DNA of 64,000 nt. Source: Massilia rubra (lineage in GTDB: Bacteria > Pseudomonadota > Gammaproteobacteria > Burkholderiales > Burkholderiaceae_D). How positions within the stretch are numbered: the first letter of the stretch is position 1; every line of letters begins with the position of its first letter. The stretch covers positions 1 through 64,000 of the forward strand of contig NZ_VUYU01000036.1 of assembly GCF_011682065.1 (NCBI RefSeq). The letters run 5' to 3'. The position numbers were made by a program, and so were the translations under genes. Below, piece after piece: positions 8,855 through 18,141 of this stretch. The notes below the pieces were generated by a model. That model searched no databases. It worked only from the letters and a program-made list of their open reading frames with translations, and was not told where the DNA came from.

Positions 8855-9598
8855 TTACTTCTTGCACCAGGCCTTGTAGCGCTGCACAACCGTCGCGGTA
8901 TTGAGCTCGTCGATGACATCGTCGTCGCCATCGCCGTCGGTGACCTGGAACTGCACCATCACCGCGTCGCGTTCGGCGGGGCTGCCGAACAGGCCTTCCT
9001 CGGCCAGCATCCGCAGCGCTTGCGCGCAGGCGCCGAACACCCAGTGGCGCAGCGCGTCGATGTCGACTTCGTTCGGAATATCGCGGTGATACGGCAGGAT
9101 CATGCGGTAGGCCACGTCCAGGTAGGCGCCTTCTTCGAAGAACGACCATTCGCCCGGATTGAAACGGATATAGTCGGCGCCGCCGTCGTCGGCCAGCGCC
9201 TGTTCGCTGTTGGCCATGGGGACGATGGTCATGGCGCTCTCGTCGCTCATCAGGGCGAAGCCGTTCATGGTGTGATCCGGATGGGCCGCGCGCATGGCGT
9301 TGAAGGCGTTGCGCGCGCCGTCGCGGATTTCGGCGGCCAGCAGGGCGGCGTCCAGCCGGTTCAGGTCGATCTCAAGCTGGCGCGTGGGGGTGAATCCGGC
9401 CGCCACGGCCTCGGCGCACAGGGCGTCGTAGCGCTCTTGCGCGGCGGCCGGGCTGGCCAGTTCGTCGAGGGCGTCAGTGCCCCAGGTTTCGGCCATGCCG
9501 GTGGCGTGCCAGACGGCCTTGCCGAGCAGGCGGACTTCGAAGAACTGGCGCGGTTTGGCGCCGATGTGTTTGTGGAAAAGTGACCAGTTTGTCGTCAT
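8855..9598 (-). CDS. DUF4303 domain-containing protein
   Basis: This 247-residue soluble protein opens with a WGR-like segment (FFEVRLLGKAVWHATG). A DUF4303-like domain from about residue 80 follows, with the typical NGFALMSDESAMTIVPMANS strand and an FNPGEWSF box. No signal peptide, membrane span or catalytic motif is evident. DUF4303 proteins are often found near polymorphic toxin or immunity genes, but no toxin is adjacent here. The gene is convergent with the ATP-grasp gene. Function is unknown. Confidence 0.7.
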   Translation of the reverse strand: MTTNWSLFHKHIGAKPRQFFEVRLLGKAVWHATGMAETWGTDALDELASPAAAQERYDALCAEAVAAGFTPTRQLEIDLNRLDAALLAAEIRDGARNAFNAMRAAHPDHTMNGFALMSDESAMTIVPMANSEQALADDGGADYIRFNPGEWSFFEEGAYLDVAYRMILPYHRDIPNEVDIDALRHWVFGACAQALRMLAEEGLFGSPAERDAVMVQFQVTDGDGDDDVIDELNTATVVQRYKAWCKK

Positions 9599-9810
9599 TG
9601 TTGCGTGTGTGCTTTATGGTAGGGAAATGTGGGGCGGCGCGGCCAGTTTCGGAAAGAAGTATGCAGGTCGCGCCGGCTTCTGTCACGCCCAATCTGGGAT
9701 GCCCGCATGCTCACGGGCCATGCCGATGACAGCGCGCCGGCCCGGCTGTTGCATTTATCTTAACGTGGGCTATGATGGCGCTTCTTCATCCAACGAGTGA
9801 AAGCGGCGCC

Positions 9811-10458
9811 ATGTCCATCGCGGTCGACAGCAGGTATTTGCAGGTTTTGTTCGAGGAACATGGGATCGCCAGCGTGGTCGTCAACGGCTGGGTGCTGCCG
9901 GAAGGCCGGCGGCCGGCCATCCGCGCGGACTGGTACCAGAACGGGAACGGGCTGACGGGTGTGTTCAGCGTTCTCATCCTGATGCCCGACGGGCTGAGAA
10001 TCGAGGAGGCTTGCGCCGGCCTGGGCGCTGGCGAGGAGGGCATCAAGGATGGCTTCGCCAAGTTCATGAACAATTCCTTTCACGTCCTGCTGGCCGCGCT
10101 ATGGCAGCGCGATGCCTCCGAACGGGTGGTGACCAAAACCGTGACCACGCGCAGCGGCCGCTACACCGGCTACTTCGGCCCCACCTGCGGCTACGGAACG
10201 CCGCATTTTCCGGCGGACCTGTCGGAGCGGATCGAGCGCTGCCTCGAAGAGGCCAGCCTGACCGACGAGCTGCACTGGATGCGCTTCTTCGTTTCCAACT
10301 ACCAGAAGGCATTCACGTTCGAGGCGCTGAACAACGGCGAGCCCTGGGAGCACGGATTGCGCGCCCTGCAAGCGTGCCCGTGGACGCCGGACGAGCGCTA
10401 TTACGTTGTGCGGGTGTTCCTGATGCTGCGCCGCGCCGACGAACCGGCACTAGCCTAG
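9811..10458 (+). CDS. DUF6348-like family protein
   Basis: This 215-residue soluble protein is read from the ATG at 9811; an alternative ATG at 9772 would add 13 residues. It resembles the DUF6348 family: VLPEGRRPAIRADWYQNGNGLTGVFSV is followed by a conserved GFAKFMNNSFHVLLAAL block. No catalytic residues are recognisable. The family assignment is from memory and is moderate. The stop codon lies in an 11-bp tandem duplication that also supplies the stop of the convergent DUF5071 gene. Confidence 0.6.
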   Translation: MSIAVDSRYLQVLFEEHGIASVVVNGWVLPEGRRPAIRADWYQNGNGLTGVFSVLILMPDGLRIEEACAGLGAGEEGIKDGFAKFMNNSFHVLLAALWQRDASERVVTKTVTTRSGRYTGYFGPTCGYGTPHFPADLSERIERCLEEASLTDELHWMRFFVSNYQKAFTFEALNNGEPWEHGLRALQACPWTPDERYYVVRVFLMLRRADEPALA

Positions 10459-10460
10459 CG

Positions 10461-10901
10461 CTAGCCTAGCGCTTCCAGCGCGGCCTGGTCGACCTCTTCG
10501 GCGCGGTCCGACGCGCTCGGGTGCGCGGCGAGGCGGCGCAGGTTGGCGGCCAGCGCATCGCGCAGGGCCGGCGAGCGCATCACCACTTGCAAGATGACGT
10601 TGGTTTTCCAGATGCCGTCATCGCCATCGAGCACCTGCCTGACGGCGGGCGCGAGCGGCGCACCGATGCTGGCCAGGAACGACGCGAGTGGCGTCGCCAC
10701 CGGCCAGTTCATATCCTGCACCCATTCCAGCAAAGCGGGCAGCAGCGGGAGCACGGCGGGCCACCCGGCTGCGATGGCCGCTTGCACAGCGTCCAGATCG
10801 TGCTTATGTGCGGGAATCAAGGCTACGGGAATCAAGGGCGATGGCGCAGGCATGGGGTTTGGCGTGGACGCCGTTGCCGGCAACAGCGGCAACGGTATCA
10901 C
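10461..10901 (-). CDS. DUF5071 domain-containing protein
   Basis: The protein has up to 146 residues. The conserved core begins at LIPAHKHDLDAV and continues through PALLEWVQDMNWPVATPLA, the signature of DUF5071, a small helical HEAT-like family. The longest frame starts at a GTG (10901). An ATG at 10853 would remove a proline-rich leader that is probably not part of the domain, and neither start has a clear ribosome-binding site. The family is of unknown function and often sits in immunity-like or accessory loci. No partner is evident. Confidence 0.65.
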   Translation of the reverse strand: MIPLPLLPATASTPNPMPAPSPLIPVALIPAHKHDLDAVQAAIAAGWPAVLPLLPALLEWVQDMNWPVATPLASFLASIGAPLAPAVRQVLDGDDGIWKTNVILQVVMRSPALRDALAANLRRLAAHPSASDRAEEVDQAALEALG

Positions 10902-10917
10902 GAGCGCGCGCTGAAGG

Positions 10918-12531
10918 TCAACGCGCGCCGGCGCCGCTGGTGAGGGCGGCCGGCAGGTTGTCCACGTTGTCGAGCTTGTACGGGAACAGGGGGGTGTCGC
11001 CGAATACCTTGGCGCCGGTATCCTTGTCGGGATCGGTTTCCGACTTGCCGGTGTAGCGGTTGGAGGCGATGTTGGCGTCGATGAAGGCGTCGCTATTGTT
11101 CCAGTGCGGCTTGGCGGTGTTGGCGAAGAAATTGCCTTCGACTTTCACCTGGGCTCCGCCGCCGGCGCCGATGGCGAAGTAGGGCACGTCCAGCCAGTAG
11201 TTGTTGAACAGGTGGGTGCGCGAGGCGGCCCCGTCGAGCTTCGGATTGCGGCCCGAGGTCTTGTTCCAGAAGTTGTGGTGCATGCTCACCTGCGAGTTGC
11301 TGAAGGCGTTGGTGTAGTGGTGCTGGTTGCCGCAGACGGCCGGGTTGACGCCGTCGAACCGGTTCCAGCTCAGGGTCACGTTCTTGCTGTCCTGGATGTC
11401 GATGTGGCCGTCGCTGATCAGGTTAAAGCGCACATGGTCGACCCACACGTGGCTCGACTTGCTGATGGTGATGCCGTCGCCCGCTTCGACCAGGCCCGGA
11501 TTGATGTTTTCGATGGCCAGGTTGCGGATGATGACATTCTTCGCGCCGGAAAGGTTGAGCGTGGCGCCGACGATGCGCGCGTCCTTGTTCAGGCCGACCA
11601 GGGTCTTGTTGGAGCCGACCCGGATATTGATTTCATCGCGCGGACGCATGAAGCGCGTTTCGCTGGTCGAGCCGAGTTCCTTGCAGGTCTGCTCGCCGAC
11701 CGGAAGGCGGTAGGTGCTCTTGCCGGGGTCCTGGTAGGTCGGGCAGGCTACCGCGCAGGTGCTTTCGGAACGCACGGCGGTGCGGCAATCGATGGTCGTG
11801 CCGGCGGGAATCTGGATCACGGCGGCGGCGCTCGATTGCAGGGCGCTCTTCAACGCGCTGCAGGAGCTCACGCTGACCGGCGCGGTGTTGCCGCCGCCGG
11901 TGGTGCCGCTCAAGCCGTCAGGGCCGGCCTGGGCCGCGAAGCCGTCGGCCGCCGGGCCGCCGCAGGAACCGTTGGTGGGGTTGAAGTACCAGCGTTGCAG
12001 GCCGCCGCCGGTGTCGCTGGCCTGGTAGGCGCGCGAGCCGCTGTTGTTGTCGGCCACGGTGAGCGACTTGCTGGAGTGGCGGGCGACGACGTTGTAGCCG
12101 CCGCCGGTCGATTTTTTGAGCAGCCATTGCTGGTTCTGGGCGCCGGTGGCGTTCCACTGGATGATTTTCGCGCCGTCGCCGGCCGCCAGGTTCAGCACGT
12201 CGAGCAGCAGGCCGCTGTGCCTGGCCTGCATGGTCCAGTAACCGTTGCCGGCGTCGCGCAGGGTGAACTGCTGGTTGGCGCTGGCGGTGTAGCCCCACTG
12301 CTGGACTTCGGCCGCGCCCTGGGTCGAGCCGGCCACGACGTCGAGCGCTTTGCCGGAGGCGGCGTTGACGATGCTGTACATGCCGCCGTTGACCACGGCG
12401 GCGTTGCAATTGGCGGCGCTGGCCGGGTTGGCCAGCAGGTACAGGGGCATGGCCAGCAAGGCGGCCAAGGTGGTCAGGCGGCGTGCGGGAAGCAGGCGCG
12501 AGGGCGCGTCTGAAACAGGAAAATTGCTCAT
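10918..12531 (-). CDS. Secreted pectate lyase (polysaccharide lyase family 1) with ricin-type lectin domain
   Basis: The 537-residue precursor has a signal peptide (cleavage near NPASA/ANCN, residue about 39). A ricin-type beta-trefoil (CBM13-like) domain follows at about 45-185, with repeated QQW/QRW motifs (NQQWLLKK, LQRWYFNP). A PL1 right-handed beta-helix covers about 215-520. PL1 hallmarks are VWVDHVRF (the calcium/substrate WxDH segment) and SGRNPKLDG, which contains the catalytic arginine. It should cleave de-esterified pectin by beta-elimination outside the cell. RBS-like CGGAG precedes the ATG. This points to plant-polymer utilisation; no pectin transporter is nearby. Confidence 0.9.
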   Translation of the reverse strand: MSNFPVSDAPSRLLPARRLTTLAALLAMPLYLLANPASAANCNAAVVNGGMYSIVNAASGKALDVVAGSTQGAAEVQQWGYTASANQQFTLRDAGNGYWTMQARHSGLLLDVLNLAAGDGAKIIQWNATGAQNQQWLLKKSTGGGYNVVARHSSKSLTVADNNSGSRAYQASDTGGGLQRWYFNPTNGSCGGPAADGFAAQAGPDGLSGTTGGGNTAPVSVSSCSALKSALQSSAAAVIQIPAGTTIDCRTAVRSESTCAVACPTYQDPGKSTYRLPVGEQTCKELGSTSETRFMRPRDEINIRVGSNKTLVGLNKDARIVGATLNLSGAKNVIIRNLAIENINPGLVEAGDGITISKSSHVWVDHVRFNLISDGHIDIQDSKNVTLSWNRFDGVNPAVCGNQHHYTNAFSNSQVSMHHNFWNKTSGRNPKLDGAASRTHLFNNYWLDVPYFAIGAGGGAQVKVEGNFFANTAKPHWNNSDAFIDANIASNRYTGKSETDPDKDTGAKVFGDTPLFPYKLDNVDNLPAALTSGAGAR

Positions 12532-12696
12532 CTGGGTGGAACTCCGGGGAAGATTGTCAATCTGGCTACGTGGTGGACTCGCTTGTGTTGGCGAAATGAA
12601 AAGAAAACGATGCTATCAGCAAAGTTATGCATATAAATATAGGCATTTTCTCGTCATGCATGCCAATTTCGTATGCCTTGTCTTGACTGCGCCACC
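12532..12696. other. Intergenic region upstream of the pectate lyase and downstream of the GGDEF-EAL gene
   Basis: This 165-bp region is relatively AT-rich (for example ATATAAATATAGGC around 12630) and must hold the lyase promoter on the minus strand. No convincing terminator, operator or small ORF was found. Confidence 0.4.
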
Positions 12697-14800
12697 TCAC
12701 GCGCCGCATGGCAGCGCCGCTTCGGCCGCCTCATGCTTGCCGCGCCGGAGCAATTCCCTGATCTGGGCCGCCGCCAGCGGCTTGCCGTAGTAATAGCCCT
12801 GCGCCTTGTCGCAGCCGTTGGCGCGTAAAAACTGCCCTTGCTCCGGCGTTTCGATCCCTTCGGCCACGGTTTCCATCTTCAGGCTCCTGGCGAGGGCGAT
12901 GATGGCGCGGGTGATGGCCGCGTCTTCGGTGCTGTGCGGCAGGTCCTGCACGAAGCTGCGGTCGATCTTCAGGGCGCTGACCGGGAAGGTCTTGAGGTAG
13001 CTCATCGACGAGTAGCCGGTGCCGAAATCGTCGATCGCCAGCGCGATGCCGGCGCGCTTGAGCGTGTGCAGCTTGTCGATCATGCCGGCCGAGGCGTCCA
13101 TCAGCATGCTTTCGGTCAGTTCCAGTTCCAGCCAGCGGGCGTCGATGCCGCTGTCGTCGACGCTGGCCAGCACCGAGGCGACCAGGCCGTCTTCGCTCAA
13201 CTGGCGCCCGGACAGATTGATCGACATGCGGATCGCGTGGCCCTCGTCATGCCAGGCGCGCAGTTCGCGGCAGGCTTCGCGCAGCACCCATTCGCCGATC
13301 GCCACGATCATGCCGGATTCTTCGGCCACGGGAATGAAGTCGGCCGGGCTGATCAGGCCAAGGTCCGGATGAATCCAGCGGATCAGCGCTTCGGCGCCGC
13401 AGATGGCGCCGCTGCGCAGGTCGATCTGCGGCTGGTAGTGCAAGACGAATTCCTTGCGTTCGAGCGCGCGCCGCAGGTTGTTGTCTAGCGTGAAGCGCTT
13501 GCGCGCGTCTTCCTGCATGCTGTGGGTGAATAGCCGGTAGGCGTTCTTGCCGCTGTTTTTGGCGTAGTACATGGCGCTGTCGGCGTATTTGAGCAACTCG
13601 TGCATGCCGGCGGCGTGGTCGGGATAGACGCTGATGCCGATGCTTGGCGCTGATGTGGATTTCGTGGCCCGAGATGGCGATTGGCTGGGCAATCTTGAGC
13701 AGGCATTTTTCGGCCACCACGGCGGCATCGTCGATGTGGTGCACGTTTTCGAGGATGATGGCGAACTCGTCGCCGCCAATGCGGGCGATGGCGTCGCCGG
13801 GGCGCAAGGTGTCGGTGAGGCTGCGCGAGACCAGGCGCAGCAGGTCGTCGCCGATATCGTGCCCGAGCGTGTCGTTGACGGCCTTGAAGTTGTCGAGGTC
13901 GATGAACATCACCACCGCGCGTTCCTGGCGCTGCCCGGCGCGCGCGATGACCTCTTCGAGCCGCTCGTTAAAGAAGTGGCGGTTGTGCAGCTGGGTCACG
14001 TTGTCGAAGTGGGCCAGGCGGTCGAGCTTGACCTCGACCCGCTTGCGCTCGCTGATTTCGGCCTCCAGTTCGCTTTCGCGCTTCTGGATGCGGTCGAGCA
14101 TGGTGTTGAAGGTCGTCGACAGCGTGCCGATATCGGCCAGCGAACTGACTTCGGCGCGGATCGCGTAGTCGCCCAGGCGCGAAATCTGCGCGCTGGTGTC
14201 CGACAGCGCGCGCAGGGGATCGGTAATGAAGCGCTGCAGGCGCGAGAGCACCAGGTGGGCGATGGCGAGCACGGCGAGCATGACCGGAATGGTGAGCGCC
14301 AGGTACAGCCCAAGCTGGTGGTAGACGCTGGCGAGCGAGCTTTGCACGATGAGCGTGCCGACCCGCTGGCGCTTGACGGTCAAGGGCGCGAGCACGGTGA
14401 CGTGGCGGTAGGAGAGCGTGTAGCCGCCAGCGCTCGCTGGCGGCGGCGCGAGCGGCGTTAGCTGTGCCGCGCCGGGGTCGCGCAGGTAGCTGGCGAAGCG
14501 GCTGTTGGTGTTGTCGTACACCACGGCCGACTGCACATCGGACACCACGCGCAGGGCCGCCAGGATTTCCCTGGCGGCGAGGCGGTCGCCGAAGAGCATG
14601 GCGGCCGACATGTTTTCGCTGCCCATGGCCGCTTGCGCCTGGGTCTGGCGCACCAGGGCCGAGGTGAAGAAGTAACTCTGGATTCCGAGCAGGAACAGGG
14701 TCGAGAGCAGGATCACGGTCCCGCTGGTGACCAGGTTGGCCCATTTGAGCTTGGTGCTCAGGGTTTGATTCCTGCGGTTGCGCTGCCATGGGCGTTTCAT
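12697..14800 (-). pseudogene. CHASE8-HAMP-GGDEF-EAL cyclic-di-GMP protein, frameshifted
   Basis: Two overlapping frames encode one protein. The first (14800 to about 13645) has a transmembrane helix near residue 30, a CHASE8-like periplasmic sensor, a second helix near 170, a HAMP segment and a GGDEF domain with an intact IGGDEF site. The second frame (to 12697) continues the GGDEF end (SIGISVYPDHAAG) and an EAL domain with EALIRW and DDFGTGYSS. Reading GCC-AGC instead of GCCAAGC at 13642-13648 restores one frame, so a single A was inserted there, or is a sequencing error. It is the third gene of a receptor/YfiR/GGDEF-EAL operon, 20 bp after yfiR. If real, the break removes the EAL domain. 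Confidence 0.85.
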
Positions 14801-14820
14801 GATGGGTCCGTTTCGTGGGT

Positions 14821-15396
14821 TCAGTGCACCGCGCGCGCGAGGCGCATCACTTTGGAGCTGAGCGTGATCTTGGCGGCGCGCGCCGCCTCGGCGTTAAATT
14901 CGAAGGCGATGCGCTTGTCCTCGACGTTCAGTTCGACCATGATCCCCTGGCGCGCCGCGCCCTTCGCATCGGACACGGTCAGCACGCCTTCCTGGGGCGC
15001 CGCCTGCGCCAGCTGGGCCACGCTGTCGCTCTCGGACGCGCTGACGAAGACGATCTGGCACTGCCTGAGCGCGTCGCCGCCCGAACGGGGATAGGCGATC
15101 GTCATTTTCGCTTCGCTCAGGGCTTTGCCCTCCAGGCTGGCGAGCAGCTTGCCGAAGGGGTCGCGCCCGAGCACGCACAGCCTGACCAGGGGCGCGTCCG
15201 GATTCGGAAACGTGCTGAACAGGGCGATGTTGTAGATGAACGCCGCTTTCGCCGCGAATTCGGCGGCGGCCTGGGCTTGCGCCTGGGCGGGGGCGGGCAG
15301 CAGCAGGGCCAGCGCGAGGGCCCAGAAGCGCCGCCGGCGCGTGGCGCCGGCGCGCAAGGCGGCAGGGAAGGAAGCGGAGCGAAGGTGCATCATCAT
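14821..15396 (-). CDS. YfiR family periplasmic protein
   Basis: This 191-residue protein has a long Ala/Leu signal segment (residues about 20-40, cleaved near AQAQA). A YfiR core follows: AAFIYNIALFSTFPN, then VRLCVLGRDPFG, CQIVFVSASES and a C-terminal IAFEFN. In Pseudomonas, YfiR is the periplasmic repressor of the CHASE8-HAMP-GGDEF diguanylate cyclase YfiN. Here it is followed by just such a cyclase, so it probably senses envelope signals and gates c-di-GMP turnover. The ATG at 15396 overlaps the receptor's stop by 4 bases (ATGA). A longer upstream extension in this frame lies inside the receptor gene and was rejected. Confidence 0.88.
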   Translation of the reverse strand: MMMHLRSASFPAALRAGATRRRRFWALALALLLPAPAQAQAQAAAEFAAKAAFIYNIALFSTFPNPDAPLVRLCVLGRDPFGKLLASLEGKALSEAKMTIAYPRSGGDALRQCQIVFVSASESDSVAQLAQAAPQEGVLTVSDAKGAARQGIMVELNVEDKRIAFEFNAEAARAAKITLSSKVMRLARAVH

Positions 15397-17420
15397 CGGA
15401 AGGTGTAGCTCGCCTGGATGCGCCAGTTGCGCCCATCCTGGCCGATGGCGTTCAGGTAGCGGGCCGGCGTGCCGCTGTCGTAATGCTCTTCGCTGGCGGA
15501 ATCGGCGTAGTGCTTGCCGAGCAGGTTGTAGACGCTGGCGGACAGTTCGACGTGTTTTCCCATTGCGTAGCTGAGCACGGTCAGGTTGAGCAGGCCGAAG
15601 CCGCCCACCTGGCCGCCGGACGTGGTGCGGCGGCGGCTGGTGAACTGGCATTCGAGCGCGGCGCGCAGGGTATCGCGCCAGAACGGTTTGGCGTAGTTCA
15701 GCTTGAACAACTGGCGCGGCGAGTTGCTCAGCCATTCGCCGCTCACGCCGTTCCGCGCGTATTGCAGGCTGACGCTGGTCTTGAGCGCACTGCCGTCATC
15801 GCGCAGCCATTCGGCTTCGAACTCGGCGCCTTTGGAGCGCGCCGAATCGATGTTCGAATGCACCAGCCGGCTGTCGAGCGGGTCGGTGGTGAGGGCGATC
15901 AGGTCGATGAAGCGGTACTGGAACAGCGAGGCGCTGGCCCTGAAGTTTTCGGACGGAAAATACTCGCCGATCAGTTCGTAGGTCCGGATGCGCTCGGGCT
16001 TGAGTTGCGGATTGAGTTTGTAGCCCGTGCTGGTCGCGTAGTAGCGCTCGTAGGCGTTGGGCGAGCGGTAGGCGGTGCCGTACAGGGCCTTGAGGGTGCT
16101 GTGCGCGGCCGCTTTATAGATCAGCGCCACGCGCGGGTTGCTGGCATCGCCGCCTTCGTCGTCGCGGTCGTGGCGCAGGCCGGCGTTGAGGATGATGCGC
16201 TCGCCCAGGCGGAACTCGTCCTGCAGGTAGACGGCGGCGCGTCGCTTGGGGTGGTCGCTGGCCAGGCAGGAGGCGTACGGGGCCAGGTCGTCATTGCGCA
16301 TCATGCGCGTGGCGTCGCTTGCATATTCGGCCCCGGCAATGATCTTGTGATCGCGAAACGCCGTGCTCAGCAGGCGCAATTCGGTGGACATGGTGCGGCT
16401 TTCGGCGGCGTCGATATTCACCGTTGCGCTGTCGGGCACGTAGATGTAGGTACCCTGGTAGCGGTAGCTGCGCAGGCTGAGGCCGGCGTGCAGTTCCAGG
16501 GTCGGGCCGAGGGGCGCCTGGTAGGCGGCGCTGGCGGACGCGTAGGCGTCGCTGGTCTGGCTGCGCGGATCGTTGAACTGTTGGCCGTAGGATGCGGTCG
16601 GGATGCCCTTGGTGCGCCGTCCGGCATAAGCGCTGGCCGAGAAGCCGCCCCAGCTCAGCTTGGTAAAGACGCGCTGGTAGCGGTCGTGGTCGAGATGGCG
16701 CGCCACGCCGAAGTTATGAAAGGCATCGTCGTATTCGGGGAAATACTGGTCGCCGCCCTTGCGCTCGAGCCAGGCTGCGCCCAGCAGCAGGTCGAGCCCG
16801 TTGGCGTAGCCGAAGCCGGTGGCGATGCGCGCCTTGCGCGTGCCGACGCTGGCGGCGCCGGCGGCCAGGGTGGTGCCCTGGTGCGCCGCACCGGTCTTGG
16901 TGATCACGTTGACGACGCCGAAAAAGGCGCTGCTGCCGTACATGGCCGAACCCGGTCCGGGGACGAATTCGACCCGTTCGACCAGGCTGACATCGATCGG
17001 GAATTCGGTGCCGAGCGCGCCCTGGTCGTACACCATGTCGTTGAGGCGGCGGCCGTCGACCAGGATCAGCAGGCGGGTGTTGAAGTCGCCCGGGCGCCCG
17101 GAGCCGCGCGTGCCGACGTAGCTGTAGTTGCGGTCGTCCGTCACGTAGACCCCGCGCACGCTGCGCAGGATGTCGGCCAGGGTGCGGTAGCCGAAGCGGC
17201 GGATGTCGTCGGCGGTGATCACCGACACCGAGGAGGGCGCTTCGCTGATCTTCTGGGCGAACTTGGAGGCGGTGATGATTTCCAGATTGAGCAATTGTTC
17301 GAGGGGCAGGGCGTTCAGGTCTTGCTGGTGGTCGGGGCCGGCCACGACGGGCTGGGCCATGCTGGCCAGCGCGGCGGCGAGCGCGACGGCGCGCAGCGGA
17401 TGGTTCGGTGTCGGAGTCAT
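15393..17420 (-). CDS. TonB-dependent receptor
   Basis: This outer-membrane receptor has about 675 residues. After the signal peptide (AVALAAALASMAQPVVAG), a plug domain spans about residues 45-165, with SVSVITADDIRRFGYRTLADIL and LLILVDGRRLNDM. It includes SAMYGSSAFFGVVNVITK. The C-terminal beta-barrel ends in a terminal aromatic/basic strand (QASYTFR). The ATG at 17420 is preferred over 17447 because it directly precedes the signal peptide. TonB receptors co-encoded with YfiR and a GGDEF-EAL protein are common in betaproteobacteria and probably transduce a ligand signal rather than importing iron. The substrate is unknown. Confidence 0.9.
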   Translation of the reverse strand: MTPTPNHPLRAVALAAALASMAQPVVAGPDHQQDLNALPLEQLLNLEIITASKFAQKISEAPSSVSVITADDIRRFGYRTLADILRSVRGVYVTDDRNYSYVGTRGSGRPGDFNTRLLILVDGRRLNDMVYDQGALGTEFPIDVSLVERVEFVPGPGSAMYGSSAFFGVVNVITKTGAAHQGTTLAAGAASVGTRKARIATGFGYANGLDLLLGAAWLERKGGDQYFPEYDDAFHNFGVARHLDHDRYQRVFTKLSWGGFSASAYAGRRTKGIPTASYGQQFNDPRSQTSDAYASASAAYQAPLGPTLELHAGLSLRSYRYQGTYIYVPDSATVNIDAAESRTMSTELRLLSTAFRDHKIIAGAEYASDATRMMRNDDLAPYASCLASDHPKRRAAVYLQDEFRLGERIILNAGLRHDRDDEGGDASNPRVALIYKAAAHSTLKALYGTAYRSPNAYERYYATSTGYKLNPQLKPERIRTYELIGEYFPSENFRASASLFQYRFIDLIALTTDPLDSRLVHSNIDSARSKGAEFEAEWLRDDGSALKTSVSLQYARNGVSGEWLSNSPRQLFKLNYAKPFWRDTLRAALECQFTSRRRTTSGGQVGGFGLLNLTVLSYAMGKHVELSASVYNLLGKHYADSASEEHYDSGTPARYLNAIGQDGRNWRIQASYTFR

Positions 17421-17856
17421 GTCCAGGTCCTGCGCGGTGGCCGCCAAGCGATGCCGGGGCGGAAGGCCCGCGGGTTAGGCGGGAATGTTTCCAGTGGTTA
17501 ACTTAGTGGCCCAGTGTAAGATTGTCCGACACGCGGCTTGTTGATTCAGGTTAAGCAAGGACGAGCGGGGTGGGATTGCTGCAACAGGGCTGGCGGGCTG
17601 GCAAATTGTCGGTTTGGTATCGTTATCGGGTACGCGCCGTCGTGCCGGAAGCGTCTTTGCGGTCGATGGGCTCCCGGGACGTTAAGGGGAGGCTATTTGC
17701 TTGATAATCAACAATGAGGTCATCGCTGTTCCAGCCTGTCGCGCGTGTCGTGAGCGCCGGAAATCGATGACATATAGAAGCAGCGAATTGGCTGGCACTT
17801 TATCTCCCTGCGCCGCAGTGCGTGCCGCGTCGGGAGAAGACAACTTGGGGAATGTA
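17421..17856. other. Divergent intergenic region between the receptor operon and the small membrane protein
   Basis: This 436-bp region should contain the receptor promoter on the minus strand and a promoter for the small membrane protein on the plus strand. An open frame runs through 17701-17856 ahead of the chosen ATG at 17857 but lacks protein character. No riboswitch or terminator was recognised. Confidence 0.35.
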
Positions 17857-18141
17857 ATGAACGGCTTAATCTACGGTGCATGCCTGCTGATATTGATGTG
17901 TTTCGGCATGCTGTATGCCCTTTTCAAGGGCCGCAAGAGCTGGTGGAGCAGGATAAAGTCGGTCGGGGTCGTGGTGCTGATCAATTTCGCGGTCATCGGG
18001 GTCGTCATCCTGTTGGATGAGTTCATGCCCGAGTCGATCAAGGACCTCCTGAACACACCGATTCCCTGGTTGATGGGGGCGATTCCGGGTTGGTATTACG
18101 CGTATCAGGTGGGCCGGAGCGAGGTCGCCGCGCCAAGGTGA
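17857..18141 (+). CDS. Small two-span membrane protein of unknown function
   Basis: The 94-residue product starts at an ATG with GGGGAA at good spacing. It has two hydrophobic helices (GLIYGACLLILMCFGMLYAL and VVVLINFAVIGVVIL) separated by a basic loop, and then a short amphipathic region ending in GWYYAYQVGRS. The family is not recognised. It marks the left edge of the composition change leading into the RT island, although its own base composition is only slightly lower than that of the core genes. Confidence 0.55.
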   Translation: MNGLIYGACLLILMCFGMLYALFKGRKSWWSRIKSVGVVVLINFAVIGVVILLDEFMPESIKDLLNTPIPWLMGAIPGWYYAYQVGRSEVAAPR

